A stretch of 64,000 nucleotides of DNA from Fervidibacillus halotolerans (GCF_026547205.1 NZ_CP106877.1:1-64000); one strand, 5' to 3'. Shown: positions 19,391 to 28,977, numbered from the stretch's first letter. The notes: generated by a model from the sequence alone, not told the origin. Numbers and translations are program-made.

Positions 19391-20350
19391 ATGAACGGGC
19401 AACAGATGCATCCGAATTTAAGAAAAGTAATTGAAAATATTGAACGAGTGATTGTTGGGAAAAGAAAGGAAGCTATTTTAAGTTTAACTGCCCTTTTAGC
19501 TGAAGGACACGTACTTATCGAAGATGTTCCCGGAGTTGGGAAAACGATGCTTGTTAAAACATTAGCAAAATCAGTGAATGCCACATTCAAGCGAATTCAA
19601 TTTACCCCGGATTTGCTTCCTTCGGATGTTTTAGGGGTTTCGATTTATAATCAAAAGGAGATGGAGTTTGAATTTCGTCCAGGACCGATTATGGGAAATA
19701 TTATTTTAGCTGATGAAATTAATCGAACATCACCTAAAACCCAATCGGCTCTTCTTGAAGGAATGGAAGAAGGCAATGTAACGGTTGACGGTTATACATA
19801 CAATTTGCCAAAGCCGTTTTTCGTTATGGCAACGCAAAATCCAATTGAGTATGAAGGTACATATCCCCTTCCAGAAGCACAATTAGATCGATTTTTACTC
19901 AAAATGAAAATGGGTTATCCTACGATTGATGAAGAAATGGAAGTATTAACCCGTGCCCATGAAAATTCGACTGTCGAAAAAATAGAGCCTGTAATTACTG
20001 TTAATGAACTGATTGAGCTTCAGGAGGAGGCGAAAAAGGTATTCATCGACGAAACAGTCAGGGAGTATATTATTAACATCGCCACGCAAACACGAAACCA
20101 CCACCAATTATATTTAGGGGTCAGTCCCCGGGGTTCGATCGCATTAATGAAAGCGGCGAAAGCATATGCCTTCCTTAACGGTAGAGATTTTGTATTACCG
20201 GATGACATACAATTTTTAGCACCATATATTTTATCCCATCGTATTTTGTTGCGCTCTGAGGCAAAATATGAGGGAGTGACAGAAGAAGAAATCATTTTTT
20301 CCATTTTGACCCACGTAAAAGTTCCAATTCAAAGGTTTGTGAAACGATGA
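19391..20350 (+). CDS. yeaC: MoxR-type AAA+ ATPase (YeaC)
   Basis: A 319-residue AAA+ ATPase of the MoxR group, thought to act as a chaperone for membrane-associated partners. Walker A is GVGKTML (residues about 48), Walker B is ILADEINR, and sensor motifs MATQNP and PEAQLDRFL follow; an AAA lid domain closes the protein. Start ATG 19391 has AAGGAGG 6 bases upstream. It is the first gene of a three-gene operon; the DUF58 gene starts inside its stop codon (ATGA overlap). The order yeaC-yeaD-yebA-guaA is that of B. subtilis. Confidence 0.93.
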   Translation: MNGQQMHPNLRKVIENIERVIVGKRKEAILSLTALLAEGHVLIEDVPGVGKTMLVKTLAKSVNATFKRIQFTPDLLPSDVLGVSIYNQKEMEFEFRPGPIMGNIILADEINRTSPKTQSALLEGMEEGNVTVDGYTYNLPKPFFVMATQNPIEYEGTYPLPEAQLDRFLLKMKMGYPTIDEEMEVLTRAHENSTVEKIEPVITVNELIELQEEAKKVFIDETVREYIINIATQTRNHHQLYLGVSPRGSIALMKAAKAYAFLNGRDFVLPDDIQFLAPYILSHRILLRSEAKYEGVTEEEIIFSILTHVKVPIQRFVKR

Positions 20351-21558
20351 AGGAAATGTCAAAACGAACGAAAAACTTTTTCCAGTTTTTTCTGTTACTC
20401 GTTTTTCTTTTCGCTAGCTTTTCTTATGCTATGTTTCAAGGTGGTTTCGTCAGCTGGTTCCTATTCGCTGCCTTCTGTCCAATTGCTTTGTACTCTTTAC
20501 TAATACGATCTATTCCAATGAAAAATTGGTCCGTTCAGCGAACATTGACCCACCAAGAATATCAAGCAGGAGAGACGTTGGTGGTGGAACTTCAATTTCA
20601 ACGACCGAATGCATTTCCTCTCTTGTTTCTAATCATTGAAGAAGAAATTTCCGAAAAATTTATCCTTCGTACCGGACAGTCGTTAAAATTCATGGCACAC
20701 CCGTTATTTAAAAAGACGTTTACATTTCGGTATACGGTGGAAAGCTTACCACGAGGAGAATATGAATTTTCATCGGTAAAATTAAAAACAGGGGATTTAT
20801 TTGGATTTATAACCCAGGAGACACGCTTCAAACAAGTGAACCGGTTTTTTGTATATCCATCTTATGTGGAAATGGTGTACGAGCCTTTGGAAAGTAAATT
20901 CGAAATGGGTAAAACAGCAACGAAGGATAAAGTACAAAGGGATACAACGATGGCCATCAGTGTTCGAGAATATCAACAAGGGGATCGCTTTTCTTGGATC
21001 CATTGGAAAGCATCTGCACGAAAAAATGACATATTAACTAAGGAATTCGAACAAAGGCAATCCCATGATATCCTCATCGTTATGGACTGCTCAGAAAGTA
21101 TTGATTTCGAATTGCTCGTTACTTTTGCTGCATCCGCGGTACGTGCGATTATTAAAAAGGGTGCACAAGTTGGTTTTATTTCTCATGGAAAACAAAGGGA
21201 TTATTTTCCAATTCGTGGTGGGGAGCCTCACTTGCGAAAATTATTTTATCATTTGGCTTCTGTTGAGGACAATCAGTCAATTCCCTTCAGTAGAGTCATT
21301 GAAATGGAAAAAATTTCACTCTTGAAAAATCAGCTCGTTCTTTTCATCACAACAAAGTGTACGAAAGAGGTTATCGATCAAATCGGATCCCTTTTATCGA
21401 GAAAAGTGAGTCCTGTTCTTTTTATCGTAAAATCCCAATCGAATAAATTGACCGCTGAGGAACAAAGTTTAGTAGATTTAGCAAGACAAAGGGGTATTTT
21501 AGCGAAGACGATTTACGAAGGGGAATTCGTTCGTAGTTTTGTAAGGGGGACGTGGTAA
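20347..21558 (+). CDS. yeaD: DUF58 domain protein (YeaD)
   Basis: A 403-residue protein with two N-terminal membrane segments (about residues 10-50) and a soluble part with the DUF58 signature VREYQQGDRFSWIHWKASARKNDIL, followed by a von Willebrand A-like fold (ILIVMDCSESID). DUF58 proteins work with MoxR ATPases; the exact role is unknown. It overlaps the MoxR gene by 4 bases and the next gene by 1 base, so translation is coupled. The ribosome binding site is weak (AAAGG), in keeping with coupling. Confidence 0.9.
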   Translation: MKEMSKRTKNFFQFFLLLVFLFASFSYAMFQGGFVSWFLFAAFCPIALYSLLIRSIPMKNWSVQRTLTHQEYQAGETLVVELQFQRPNAFPLLFLIIEEEISEKFILRTGQSLKFMAHPLFKKTFTFRYTVESLPRGEYEFSSVKLKTGDLFGFITQETRFKQVNRFFVYPSYVEMVYEPLESKFEMGKTATKDKVQRDTTMAISVREYQQGDRFSWIHWKASARKNDILTKEFEQRQSHDILIVMDCSESIDFELLVTFAASAVRAIIKKGAQVGFISHGKQRDYFPIRGGEPHLRKLFYHLASVEDNQSIPFSRVIEMEKISLLKNQLVLFITTKCTKEVIDQIGSLLSRKVSPVLFIVKSQSNKLTAEEQSLVDLARQRGILAKTIYEGEFVRSFVRGTW

Positions 21559-23771
21559 TGGTTATCAGGAAAAAAAGTTTGGAAATATTCATTCTATATA
21601 CCATTAGTTTCCTCCTCATTTGGGAATGGCTTAAACCGCTTAAAGAAATTGCAAATATTTCGAACGTAAACGTATTTATCTTCTTTTTGCTGCTTACTTT
21701 CAGCTATTACTTTTTCAATGTTCCGATATTTATCCGATTTATTGCCAATAGTATCTATATTTTGGCTGTCATTAATTTCCTTTATTTCCAAGGTTCTTTT
21801 TTAAGTGGAGAAGGAATCCGTTTATTCATCTATAGTCTTGTTACTAATATGAAATATATTTTTCAACGCGATTGGTTGGCAATTACCGATTCCTTTCAAA
21901 CATTGTTATTCTTCATATTGCTTTGGTTACTCGTTTATTTATTAAACTATTGGATTACCGTAAAGATGCGAATGCTATATTTCCTTTTGTTTACTATTCT
22001 TTTTCTAGCTATCGTGGACACGTTTTTTCCATATAATGCAAAATATGCCATGATTCGTACATTTATTCTTGGATTTTTTGCATTAGGAATTTTAAATTAT
22101 TACCGTTTGGTGGAAAAAAACCAATTAGTAATTTCGATGAATTTAAAGAAAAAATGGATGTTCATATTAGGAAGTGTACTCATATTTAGCACTACGCTTG
22201 GAATCGTCGTTCCAAAAGCGAATCCAATCTGGCCCGATCCGGTACCATTTATTCAGTCGTATGCTGATCATCATTTCAATACTGGAGGCGGAAATCGTAT
22301 AAAAAAAGTTGGCTATGGTGAAGATGATTCCCGCCTTGGTGGACCGTTCATTCAGGACGACACTTCCGTCTTTATCGTCAATTCTCCTGAACCACAATAT
22401 TGGCGAGTAGAGACGAAGGATTTGTATACAGGAAAAGGATGGGAAAAATCGGAGGAAGAAAATAGAGCTCTTACATCGTTTAACGATTCAATCGAAATGA
22501 ATATCGCAAGAAATGAGTTTTTTAGTGAAGAAGAACAGTTGGCAAATGTGGAGTATGTCGATGAAGTAGACCATATTATTTATCCATATGGAATATATAA
22601 ATTATATGTTTCGGTTACCGATTCCCAATTTTCAAATGGAACGTATGAAAAAGATGATTCTTATGATAAGCTTTATTGGACAGACGTTGTCCCTTATAAA
22701 TATTACACATCTTATCATCCACCTTCCTATGAGATTAATCAGTTGCGAAATCTAAGCAAATATGATTTGAATGTTACTAACTCTTTTTACGATAGGTATA
22801 CGCAACTGCCTGACTCACTTCCGGAACGGGTAAAAGAGTTGGCGATTCAGTTAACGGAAAAGGAAGATAATAGGTTTGATAAAGCGAAGGCTATTGAACG
22901 GTATTTGCAAAGCTATGAGTTCACATATGATACGGAAAATGTAGCGGTACCTGGAGAAGATGAGGATTATGTCGACCAATTTTTATTTGAAACGAAAACT
23001 GGATATTGCGACAATTTTTCCACATCGATGGTTGTCATGTTACGATCCATCGGCATTCCAGCAAGATGGGTAAAAGGCTATACACCAGGTGAGAAGATAG
23101 GGGAAATTGATGAAGAGTATGATCGGTATGTCATTAAAAATAGAAATGCCCATTCGTGGGTGGAAGCATACTTGCCGAATATCGGCTGGGTCCCCTTTGA
23201 ACCGACGAAGGGATTTGAGAACCCGACGGATTTTTACTATGACATTTCTCAAACCGAAACAGAAATACCAGAAAACCAAACGGCTGAAGATCCGCAAGCA
23301 CCAAATATGAACGAACAGGATTTGAATCAAGAAGTGGAAATGGAGAATGAAGGATCCCAAGATGAACAAAAGAAGGAAAGCATCTCTTTTAGTAAATTGC
23401 TTGATGAATATAAACATCACCTGATTGGTACGTTAATTGGTACTAGTATCATAATTGCATTAATGTACGTATTCCGAAGAAAATGGATTCCCTATTGGCT
23501 TATATTTAAATATCAGAAGGATTTGGACCATGCATCGTTCGCTCGCGCATACATGTCTTTATTAAAACAGCTGAAACGCTTTGGCTTTGCAAAAGAAGAT
23601 GGAGAAACGTTAAGAAATTTTGCAAAAAGGGTGGATAAGTTTTTCAATGGTGATGATATGGTTCAATTGACACTTGCCTATGAACGGATATTATATCGTG
23701 GGGAAGAGAAATCAGAAGTTTGGAATGATTTGCGGGAGCCGTGGATAAGAATATTGAAAAGAACAAAATAA
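21558..23771 (+). CDS. yebA: Membrane transglutaminase-like protein (DUF3488, YebA)
   Basis: A 737-residue membrane protein. About six hydrophobic segments fill residues 5-215; an extracellular domain with a transglutaminase-like (TGc) fold follows: the cysteine in ETKTGYCDNFSTSMVVMLRS, the histidine in NAHSWVEAYLP, and a third position in GWVPFEPT (glutamate where many relatives have aspartate). One more membrane segment near residues 620-640 and a C-terminal DUF4129-type tail follow. The start is ATG 21558, overlapping the stop codon of the DUF58 gene by one base (TAATG) with AGGGGG upstream; a GTG two codons earlier is less likely. It completes the MoxR-DUF58-TGc operon. The substrate is not known. 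Confidence 0.92.
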   Translation: MVIRKKSLEIFILYTISFLLIWEWLKPLKEIANISNVNVFIFFLLLTFSYYFFNVPIFIRFIANSIYILAVINFLYFQGSFLSGEGIRLFIYSLVTNMKYIFQRDWLAITDSFQTLLFFILLWLLVYLLNYWITVKMRMLYFLLFTILFLAIVDTFFPYNAKYAMIRTFILGFFALGILNYYRLVEKNQLVISMNLKKKWMFILGSVLIFSTTLGIVVPKANPIWPDPVPFIQSYADHHFNTGGGNRIKKVGYGEDDSRLGGPFIQDDTSVFIVNSPEPQYWRVETKDLYTGKGWEKSEEENRALTSFNDSIEMNIARNEFFSEEEQLANVEYVDEVDHIIYPYGIYKLYVSVTDSQFSNGTYEKDDSYDKLYWTDVVPYKYYTSYHPPSYEINQLRNLSKYDLNVTNSFYDRYTQLPDSLPERVKELAIQLTEKEDNRFDKAKAIERYLQSYEFTYDTENVAVPGEDEDYVDQFLFETKTGYCDNFSTSMVVMLRSIGIPARWVKGYTPGEKIGEIDEEYDRYVIKNRNAHSWVEAYLPNIGWVPFEPTKGFENPTDFYYDISQTETEIPENQTAEDPQAPNMNEQDLNQEVEMENEGSQDEQKKESISFSKLLDEYKHHLIGTLIGTSIIIALMYVFRRKWIPYWLIFKYQKDLDHASFARAYMSLLKQLKRFGFAKEDGETLRNFAKRVDKFFNGDDMVQLTLAYERILYRGEEKSEVWNDLREPWIRILKRTK

Positions 23772-23789
23772 TTGATATACTTCTTCTAC

Positions 23790-23818
23790 TTGACCGGCAA
23801 GTCGATTCATTTTACAAT
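23790..23818 (+). promoter_or_regulatory. Promoter of guaA
   Basis: TTGACC (23790-23795) and TACAAT (23813-23818) are separated by 17 bases, directly before the purine riboswitch. Confidence 0.85.
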
Positions 23819-23846
23819 AGGATAGTCAATTGGATATTGAATGATT

Positions 23847-23917
23847 CCTTCGTATATGCCCGATAATATGGTTCGGGTGTTTCTACCAAATCACCGTAAA
23901 TGATTTGACTATGAAGG
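23847..23917 (+). promoter_or_regulatory. Guanine-class purine riboswitch (guaA leader)
   Basis: P1 is formed by CCTTC and GAAGG; the loop motifs ATATGG, GTTTCTACC and ACCGTAAAT are present, with a P3 stem of CAAATCA and TGATTTG. The specificity base in TTGACTATG is C, as in guanine/hypoxanthine aptamers, not U as in adenine aptamers. When purine is abundant, the downstream terminator should form. Confidence 0.95.
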
Positions 23918-24016
23918 CAGTTTTTCTATTGTGTATAAAAGTGGAGAAATAGGGGACGGACGGAATGTCTTTGTTTTACCGCTTTTTGAGCTTTACATGT
24001 ACGGTGTAAAAGCTTC

Positions 24017-24063
24017 AACTAGAATCCTGCCTTTACCATAAATGTGGCGGATTCTAGTTTTTT
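24017..24063 (+). terminator. Riboswitch-controlled terminator of guaA
   Basis: AACTAGAATCC (24017-24027) pairs perfectly with GGATTCTAGTT (24049-24059), then TTTT. It lies 100 bases after the aptamer, with a further hairpin (about 23988-24016) between, which suggests an intermediate antiterminator. Confidence 0.85.
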
Positions 24064-24128
24064 ATTTATTAAAATCGGGTATTAATCGGCCAATCCGACA
24101 CAAAATATTTTTAGGAGGAAATGGGTTC

Positions 24129-25673
24129 ATGAAGATAACAAACAACCATGAACGGATTATCGTTTTGAATTTCGGGAGCCAGTACAACCAGCTGATTACA
24201 AGAAGGATACGGGAATTCGGTGTGTACAGCGAGCTTTATCCTCACACGCTCACAGCAGAAGAAATAAAAGAAATGAATGTAAAAGGCATTATTTTTTCCG
24301 GCGGACCAAATAGTGTTTATGATGAAGATGCCTTTCGATGTGACGAGGGAATTTTTGAGTTAGGTGTACCGATCCTTGGAATTTGTTACGGTATGCAACT
24401 TTTAGCATCTCATTTTTCAGGAAAGGTAGAGCCTGCATCCAATCGGGAATATGGAAAAGCGGAAATCAATGTTCAACGGGAAAGTAAATTGTTCCAACAT
24501 CTTCCGGAAAAACAAACCGTGTGGATGAGTCACGGTGACTTAGTGACAGAAGTCCCTGATGGATTTACCATTGACGCAACAAGTCCGTCGTGTCCGATTG
24601 CGGCGATGAGCAATGAAGAAAAAGGAATATACGGTGTTCAATTCCATCCAGAGGTGCGCCATTCTGTTTACGGAAATGACTTATTGAAACAATTTGTCTT
24701 TGATGTGTGTGGATGTGAACCTAATTGGACGATGGATAATTTTATTGAAATGGAAATGGAAAAAATTCGACAAACCGTCAGCGATCAGAAGGTATTGTGT
24801 GCTTTAAGCGGTGGTGTCGACTCTTCTGTCGTAGCCGTTTTAATTCATAAAGCGATCGGAGACCAGTTAACATGTATTTTCGTTGATCACGGTCTACTTC
24901 GAAAAGGTGAAGCGGAAAGCGTTATGACAACGTTCCGTGAAAAATTCCATATGAATGTCATTAAAGTCGATGCGAAAGACCGATTTTTGAGCAAGTTAAA
25001 GGGTGTGACCGATCCGGAACAAAAACGAAAAATTATCGGTAACGAGTTTATTTACGTATTTGACGATGAAGCAAAAAAACTATCCGGGATTGAATTTTTA
25101 GCCCAAGGAACCCTTTATACGGATATTATCGAAAGCGGTACGCAGACGGCACAAACGATTAAATCTCACCATAATGTGGGTGGTCTTCCAAAAGATATGA
25201 AATTTAAATTAATCGAACCGTTAAAAACGTTATTCAAAGATGAAGTGCGGGAATTAGGAACTTCCCTAGGGATTCCAGAAGAAATCGTTTGGCGACAACC
25301 ATTTCCAGGACCAGGATTGGGGATTCGTGTCCTCGGTGAAGTAACAGAGGAAAAATTGGAAATTGTTCGGGAATCGGATTTTATTTTGCGAGAAGAAATT
25401 AAAAAAGCCGGTTTGGATCGGGATATTTGGCAATATTTTACCGTCTTGCCGGATATTCGTAGCGTCGGTGTGATGGGGGATGCGCGGACGTACGATTACA
25501 CGATCGCAATCCGAGCGGTCACATCCGTTGATGGAATGACATCGGATTGGGCAAGAATCCCGTGGGAAGTGTTAGAGACGATCTCAACCCGGATTGTAAA
25601 TGAAGTGAAACAAGTAAATCGGGTTGTGTATGACATTACGAGTAAACCACCGGCAACGATTGAATGGGAGTAA
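24129..25673 (+). CDS. guaA: GMP synthase (glutamine-hydrolysing)
   Basis: A 514-residue enzyme that converts XMP, ATP and glutamine to GMP in the last step of guanine nucleotide synthesis. The N-terminal class I glutaminase domain has GICYGMQLL (nucleophile cysteine) and the later VQFHPEV histidine/glutamate pair; the ATP pyrophosphatase domain has the P-loop [15 protein letters not shown]; the C-terminal dimerisation domain ends KPPATIEWE. The start ATG 24129 follows AGGAGG by about 10 bases; an upstream in-frame extension overlaps the terminator and is excluded. It is controlled by the guanine riboswitch in its leader. Confidence 0.97.
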   Translation: MKITNNHERIIVLNFGSQYNQLITRRIREFGVYSELYPHTLTAEEIKEMNVKGIIFSGGPNSVYDEDAFRCDEGIFELGVPILGICYGMQLLASHFSGKVEPASNREYGKAEINVQRESKLFQHLPEKQTVWMSHGDLVTEVPDGFTIDATSPSCPIAAMSNEEKGIYGVQFHPEVRHSVYGNDLLKQFVFDVCGCEPNWTMDNFIEMEMEKIRQTVSDQKVLCALSGGVDSSVVAVLIHKAIGDQLTCIFVDHGLLRKGEAESVMTTFREKFHMNVIKVDAKDRFLSKLKGVTDPEQKRKIIGNEFIYVFDDEAKKLSGIEFLAQGTLYTDIIESGTQTAQTIKSHHNVGGLPKDMKFKLIEPLKTLFKDEVRELGTSLGIPEEIVWRQPFPGPGLGIRVLGEVTEEKLEIVRESDFILREEIKKAGLDRDIWQYFTVLPDIRSVGVMGDARTYDYTIAIRAVTSVDGMTSDWARIPWEVLETISTRIVNEVKQVNRVVYDITSKPPATIEWE

Positions 25674-25917
25674 TCGGTTCATTTAAAGGGGAAATGAATC
25701 CACTTTTTTGAAAATCATTCGAAATTTAAGGATAAATTTACGATTTTCCTCTAACATACAACAGGAAGATGCCGTTTTTTAAACAAGGGATGGCAGGGGA
25801 TGATTTTTCGATTTAAAGCATGGTTGAAAGAATGGTATTTCCATATGGATCGATGTATTGGATCTATTTTGTTTATTAATGTGTGATTTACGGAATTTAA
25901 CGCGATAGATTAAAACA

Positions 25918-25951
25918 CGAACATTTTATGATTTCCAAGATAAAATATTCG
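25918..25951 (+). promoter_or_regulatory. PurR operator (PurBox pair) upstream of pbuG
   Basis: CGAACATT (25918-25925) and the inverted AATATTCG (25944-25951) are separated by 18 bases, the spacing I recall for the B. subtilis purE control site. PurR represses such promoters unless PRPP is high. It lies just before the pbuG -35 box. Confidence 0.8.
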
Positions 25952-25959
25952 CTTTTTAG

Positions 25960-25988
25960 TTGACGCATCGATCCTCACCTGTTACAAT
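25960..25988 (+). promoter_or_regulatory. Promoter of pbuG
   Basis: TTGACG (25960-25965) and TACAAT (25983-25988) are separated by 17 bases, between the PurR boxes and the riboswitch. Confidence 0.85.
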
Positions 25989-26010
25989 GTACATGAAAAC
26001 AACATAGCTT

Positions 26011-26079
26011 ACTCGTATAATCTTGGGAATATGGCCCAAAAGTTTCTACCAAGCTACCGTAAATGGCTTGACTACGAGG
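26011..26079 (+). promoter_or_regulatory. Guanine-class purine riboswitch (pbuG leader)
   Basis: P1 pairs CTCGTA with TACGAG. The core shows TATAATCTTGGGAATATGG, AGTTTCTACC and ACCGTAAATGG. The specificity base in TTGACTACG is C, so a guanine/hypoxanthine ligand is expected. The P1 stem can extend outward (AACATA with TATGTGTT). Confidence 0.96.
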
Positions 26080-26143
26080 TTATGTGTTGCATAAACAGGG
26101 TAAACTGTGACCTTTCCCTGGATATGTCCACGTGCCTTCCGTC

Positions 26144-26172
26144 AAGCTCCGGTAACTCGGGGCTTTTTCTTT
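26144..26172 (+). terminator. Riboswitch-controlled terminator of pbuG
   Basis: AAGCTCCG pairs with CGGGGCTT (one T-G pair) and is followed by TTTTCTTTTTT. Confidence 0.9.
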
Positions 26173-26223
26173 TTTCATTTTGCAGTAAGTAAACGACAAA
26201 AATTGATGGAGAGGGAAGGAAAA

Positions 26224-27549
26224 ATGAAAAAATATTTTCAATTTGAAGAATTGGGAACGAATTATCGCCGGGAATTTGTTGGAGGATTGACGACATTTTT
26301 GTCCATGGCGTACATTTTGGCTGTTAATCCTGCCATGTTGTCCCTTGCATCTGTTGCAGATTTTCCGAATGAATTGCGTATGGACCAAGGCGCAGTATTT
26401 ACAGCCACTGCTTTGGCTGCTGCAATTGGGACCTTATTAATGGGCCTTTTGGCGAAATATCCGATCGCCCTTGCACCAGGTATGGGGTTAAATGCCTTTT
26501 TTGCATTCACAGTCGTTTTAGTTTGGGGAATTCCTTGGCAACACGCTTTAGCAGGAGTCTTTATTTCTGGTATTATTTTCATTCTATTATCTCTTACCGG
26601 TGTTCGGGAAAAAATTATCAATGCGATTCCAGAAGAATTAAAGTATGCAGTAAGTGCCGGGATCGGCTTATTTATTACTTTTGTTGGAGCACAAAACGCA
26701 GGCATTATCGTCGATGGAGCAACATTAGTTGAGTTAGGCGATTTAACGAGTGGAAATGTATTGCTAGCTATTTTTGGTATTTTTATTACGGTTATTTTAA
26801 TGACGAGGGGCATACACGGTAGTATTTTTATCGGTATGGTTATTACGAGCATCGTTGGTATGATTTCCGGACTAATCAATTTGCCAAATGGAATCGTCGG
26901 AAAAGTTCCTAGCTTAGCGCCAACATTCGGTGCCGCTTTTGATGCTTTTTCTGATTCATCCTTTTATAGTTTAAATATGCTTGTTGTCGTATTAACCTTC
27001 CTATTTGTTGACTTTTTCGATACGGCGGGTACATTAGTAGGTGTAGCCAATCAAGCCGGATTATTAAAGGATAATAAGTTACCAAGGGCAGGAAAAGCGT
27101 TATTTGCTGATGCCGCATCAACGTCGGTCGGTGCGATTCTTGGAACGAGTACGACGACCTCTTACATCGAGTCGTCTGCAGGAGTTGCTGCGGGGGCAAG
27201 AACAGGATTTGCTTCCATCGTAACGGCCGGGTTATTTTTACTTTCGCTATTTTTCTTCCCACTATTAAGCATTGTTACTTCTGCCGTTACTGCACCTGCC
27301 CTAATCATCGTCGGTGCATTAATGGTTGCTTCGTTAGGTAAAATCGATTGGACAAAATTTGAAATCGCCTTACCTTCCTTTTTAACAATTTTGTTTATGC
27401 CGTTGACCTATAGCATCGCCACTGGTATTGCGATTGGATTTATTTTCTATCCAATTACAATGGCTGTAAAGGGACGTTTTAAAGAAATCAATCCAGTTAT
27501 GTGGGGATTGTTTCTCGTCTTTCTCCTTTATTTCATTTTCTTAAAATAG
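26224..27549 (+). CDS. pbuG: Hypoxanthine/guanine permease PbuG (AzgA-type NCS2)
   Basis: A 441-residue membrane protein with 12-14 hydrophobic segments, importing hypoxanthine and guanine with protons. Family motifs are REFVGGLTTFLSMAYILAVNP near the N-terminus, ALAPGMGLNAFFAF, and DFFDTAGTLVGVANQAG in the middle, plus GTSTTTSYIESSAGV. The start ATG 26224 is preceded by GGAAGG; the longer open frame upstream runs through the riboswitch terminator and is excluded. It is regulated at two levels, by PurR boxes and by the guanine riboswitch. It follows guaA as in B. subtilis. Confidence 0.96.
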   Translation: MKKYFQFEELGTNYRREFVGGLTTFLSMAYILAVNPAMLSLASVADFPNELRMDQGAVFTATALAAAIGTLLMGLLAKYPIALAPGMGLNAFFAFTVVLVWGIPWQHALAGVFISGIIFILLSLTGVREKIINAIPEELKYAVSAGIGLFITFVGAQNAGIIVDGATLVELGDLTSGNVLLAIFGIFITVILMTRGIHGSIFIGMVITSIVGMISGLINLPNGIVGKVPSLAPTFGAAFDAFSDSSFYSLNMLVVVLTFLFVDFFDTAGTLVGVANQAGLLKDNKLPRAGKALFADAASTSVGAILGTSTTTSYIESSAGVAAGARTGFASIVTAGLFLLSLFFFPLLSIVTSAVTAPALIIVGALMVASLGKIDWTKFEIALPSFLTILFMPLTYSIATGIAIGFIFYPITMAVKGRFKEINPVMWGLFLVFLLYFIFLK

Positions 27550-27568
27550 GTTCATTTCATTCCATTAC

Positions 27569-27604
27569 AGGGAGACTTTTATACCGAGAGTCTCCCTTAT
27601 TTAT
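27569..27604 (+). terminator. Terminator of pbuG
   Basis: AGGGAGACT (27569-27577) pairs with AGTCTCCCT (27589-27597), followed by TATTTATT. Confidence 0.8.
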
Positions 27605-27998
27605 TGCATCGTAAGAAACGAAGTTAGGAAGACAAAAATCGTATTTAAATAAACAGCGTTTTTACTAGTTGTGAAATCATACGTAGGTTATAAAAAGATC
27701 TGTATGATCAATTGCCCGTTATAGCAATAAAAATTACTGGAAGAAACATGGGACTGAAATAGATGAATTAAACCATTCCATAGTTCTATTTACAGCAGTT
27801 CACAAAATGTATAAAATGTAATTGACTACAACACGGAAGAGAGTTTTTCATCCGTTTAAATTACAAAAAGATCAGTTGTGTTTTTTTTCATAAAATATAG
27901 ATTTTTATTTTCGGAAAATCTTTACGGTTGCATTTTATTATTAGGCACCGTATAGTAGTCCTGTAAAACAGTATGCTATAGGAATGGTGGATCAGTAG
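27605..27998. other. pbuG-glcT intergenic region
   Basis: About 390 AT-rich bases with no gene, repeat or riboswitch that I can recognise. In B. subtilis the DNA after pbuG leads to the yeb genes and the purE operon; here synteny breaks and glcT-ptsG follows. Confidence 0.45.
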
Positions 27999-28841
27999 AT
28001 GGGACAATATTATATTGTCAAAAAAGTATTAAACAATAATGTGTTAATTGCTGAGCATAACGAATATGCCGAGGTCGTTTTAATTGGGAAAGGAATTGGC
28101 TTCGGAAGAAAAAAAGGGGAACGATTGGACCCATCTCTCGTTGAGAAAGTATTTATTTTAAAGGATAAGGATAAACAGGAGCAATATAAAAAATTACTAC
28201 CAAAACTTGATGATGATATTTTTGATGCGATTGTGGATGCCTTTGAATTCATTCGCGCGAGAACCCATTCCCTTTTAAATGAACATATTCATGTTGCGTT
28301 GACGGATCATATTTTTTTCTCCGTGCAAAGGTATATGAAAGGTTTAATGATAAAATACCCGTTTTTAACCGAAACGAAAGCGCTTTATCCAAAGGAATAC
28401 GAAATTGCCAGTGAAGTGGTGGATATCGTTAATCGAGCAGCAAACATTCATTTACCAGAAGATGAAAAGGGATTTATCACGCTACACATTCATAGTGCAC
28501 TAGGTCACAAAAAATTATCGGATATCAATAAACATTCCCGGTTGATTGGCCAGTTAATTGAAATTATCGAGGCGGAATTAGGAATAAAAATTGATAAAGA
28601 AAGTCTCGATTATTTAAGACTCGTTCGACATTTACGGTTTACTTTGGAGCGATTAAATCACAATGATCATATTGGGAATTCTTCGAAAATGAGTTTCATC
28701 TTGAAAGAGGAGTATCCGATATGCTATAATTTGGCTTGGAAATTGATAAAAATTATACAAAACACGATGAAAAAACCGATTGGGGATGCTGAAGCTGTTT
28801 TTTTGACCATTCATTTGCAGCGAATCGCCAATAAAGGTTGA
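27999..28841 (+). CDS. glcT: PtsGHI operon antiterminator GlcT (BglG/SacY type)
   Basis: A 280-residue RNA-binding regulator. Residues 1-60 are the CAT RNA-binding domain (YYIVKKVLNNNVLIAEH...LIGKGIGFGRKKGE); two PRD domains follow, with histidines in LNEHIHVALTDHI and LHIHSA (PRD1) and in LVRHLRF and TIHLQRI (PRD2), which are the PTS phosphorylation sites. When glucose is absent, EII(Glc) phosphorylates PRD1 and stops activity; with glucose, the dimer binds the RAT hairpin and prevents termination before ptsG. The gene sits directly upstream of the RAT and ptsG, as in B. subtilis. Start ATG 27999 follows GGTGG. Confidence 0.95.
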   Translation: MGQYYIVKKVLNNNVLIAEHNEYAEVVLIGKGIGFGRKKGERLDPSLVEKVFILKDKDKQEQYKKLLPKLDDDIFDAIVDAFEFIRARTHSLLNEHIHVALTDHIFFSVQRYMKGLMIKYPFLTETKALYPKEYEIASEVVDIVNRAANIHLPEDEKGFITLHIHSALGHKKLSDINKHSRLIGQLIEIIEAELGIKIDKESLDYLRLVRHLRFTLERLNHNDHIGNSSKMSFILKEEYPICYNLAWKLIKIIQNTMKKPIGDAEAVFLTIHLQRIANKG

Positions 28842-28872
28842 TTTCAAAATTTAATAGTTGAAAAACCATCAA

Positions 28873-28903
28873 CGTGTTACTGATACGATCAGGCATGAGT
28901 GAT
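28873..28903 (+). promoter_or_regulatory. RAT (ribonucleic antiterminator) of ptsG
   Basis: This 31-base inverted structure (core GTTACTGATACGATCAG, then GCATGAG) is very close to the B. subtilis ptsG RAT known from the literature. GlcT binding stabilises it. Its 3' half overlaps the 5' arm of the terminator, so the two folds exclude each other. Confidence 0.92.
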
Positions 28904-28977
28904 GATTGGTTTGTGCAAAATAGGGTAATCAAAACTACCCCTTTTTCACAATCCTTTCATTGCTCATGCCTTTTTTC
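28891..28977 (+). terminator. GlcT-controlled terminator of ptsG
   Basis: AGGCATGAGTGATGA (from 28891) pairs with TCATTGCTCATGCCT (to 28971), then TTTTT. An inner hairpin (GGGTAATCAAAACTACCC) lies in the loop. Confidence 0.9.
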
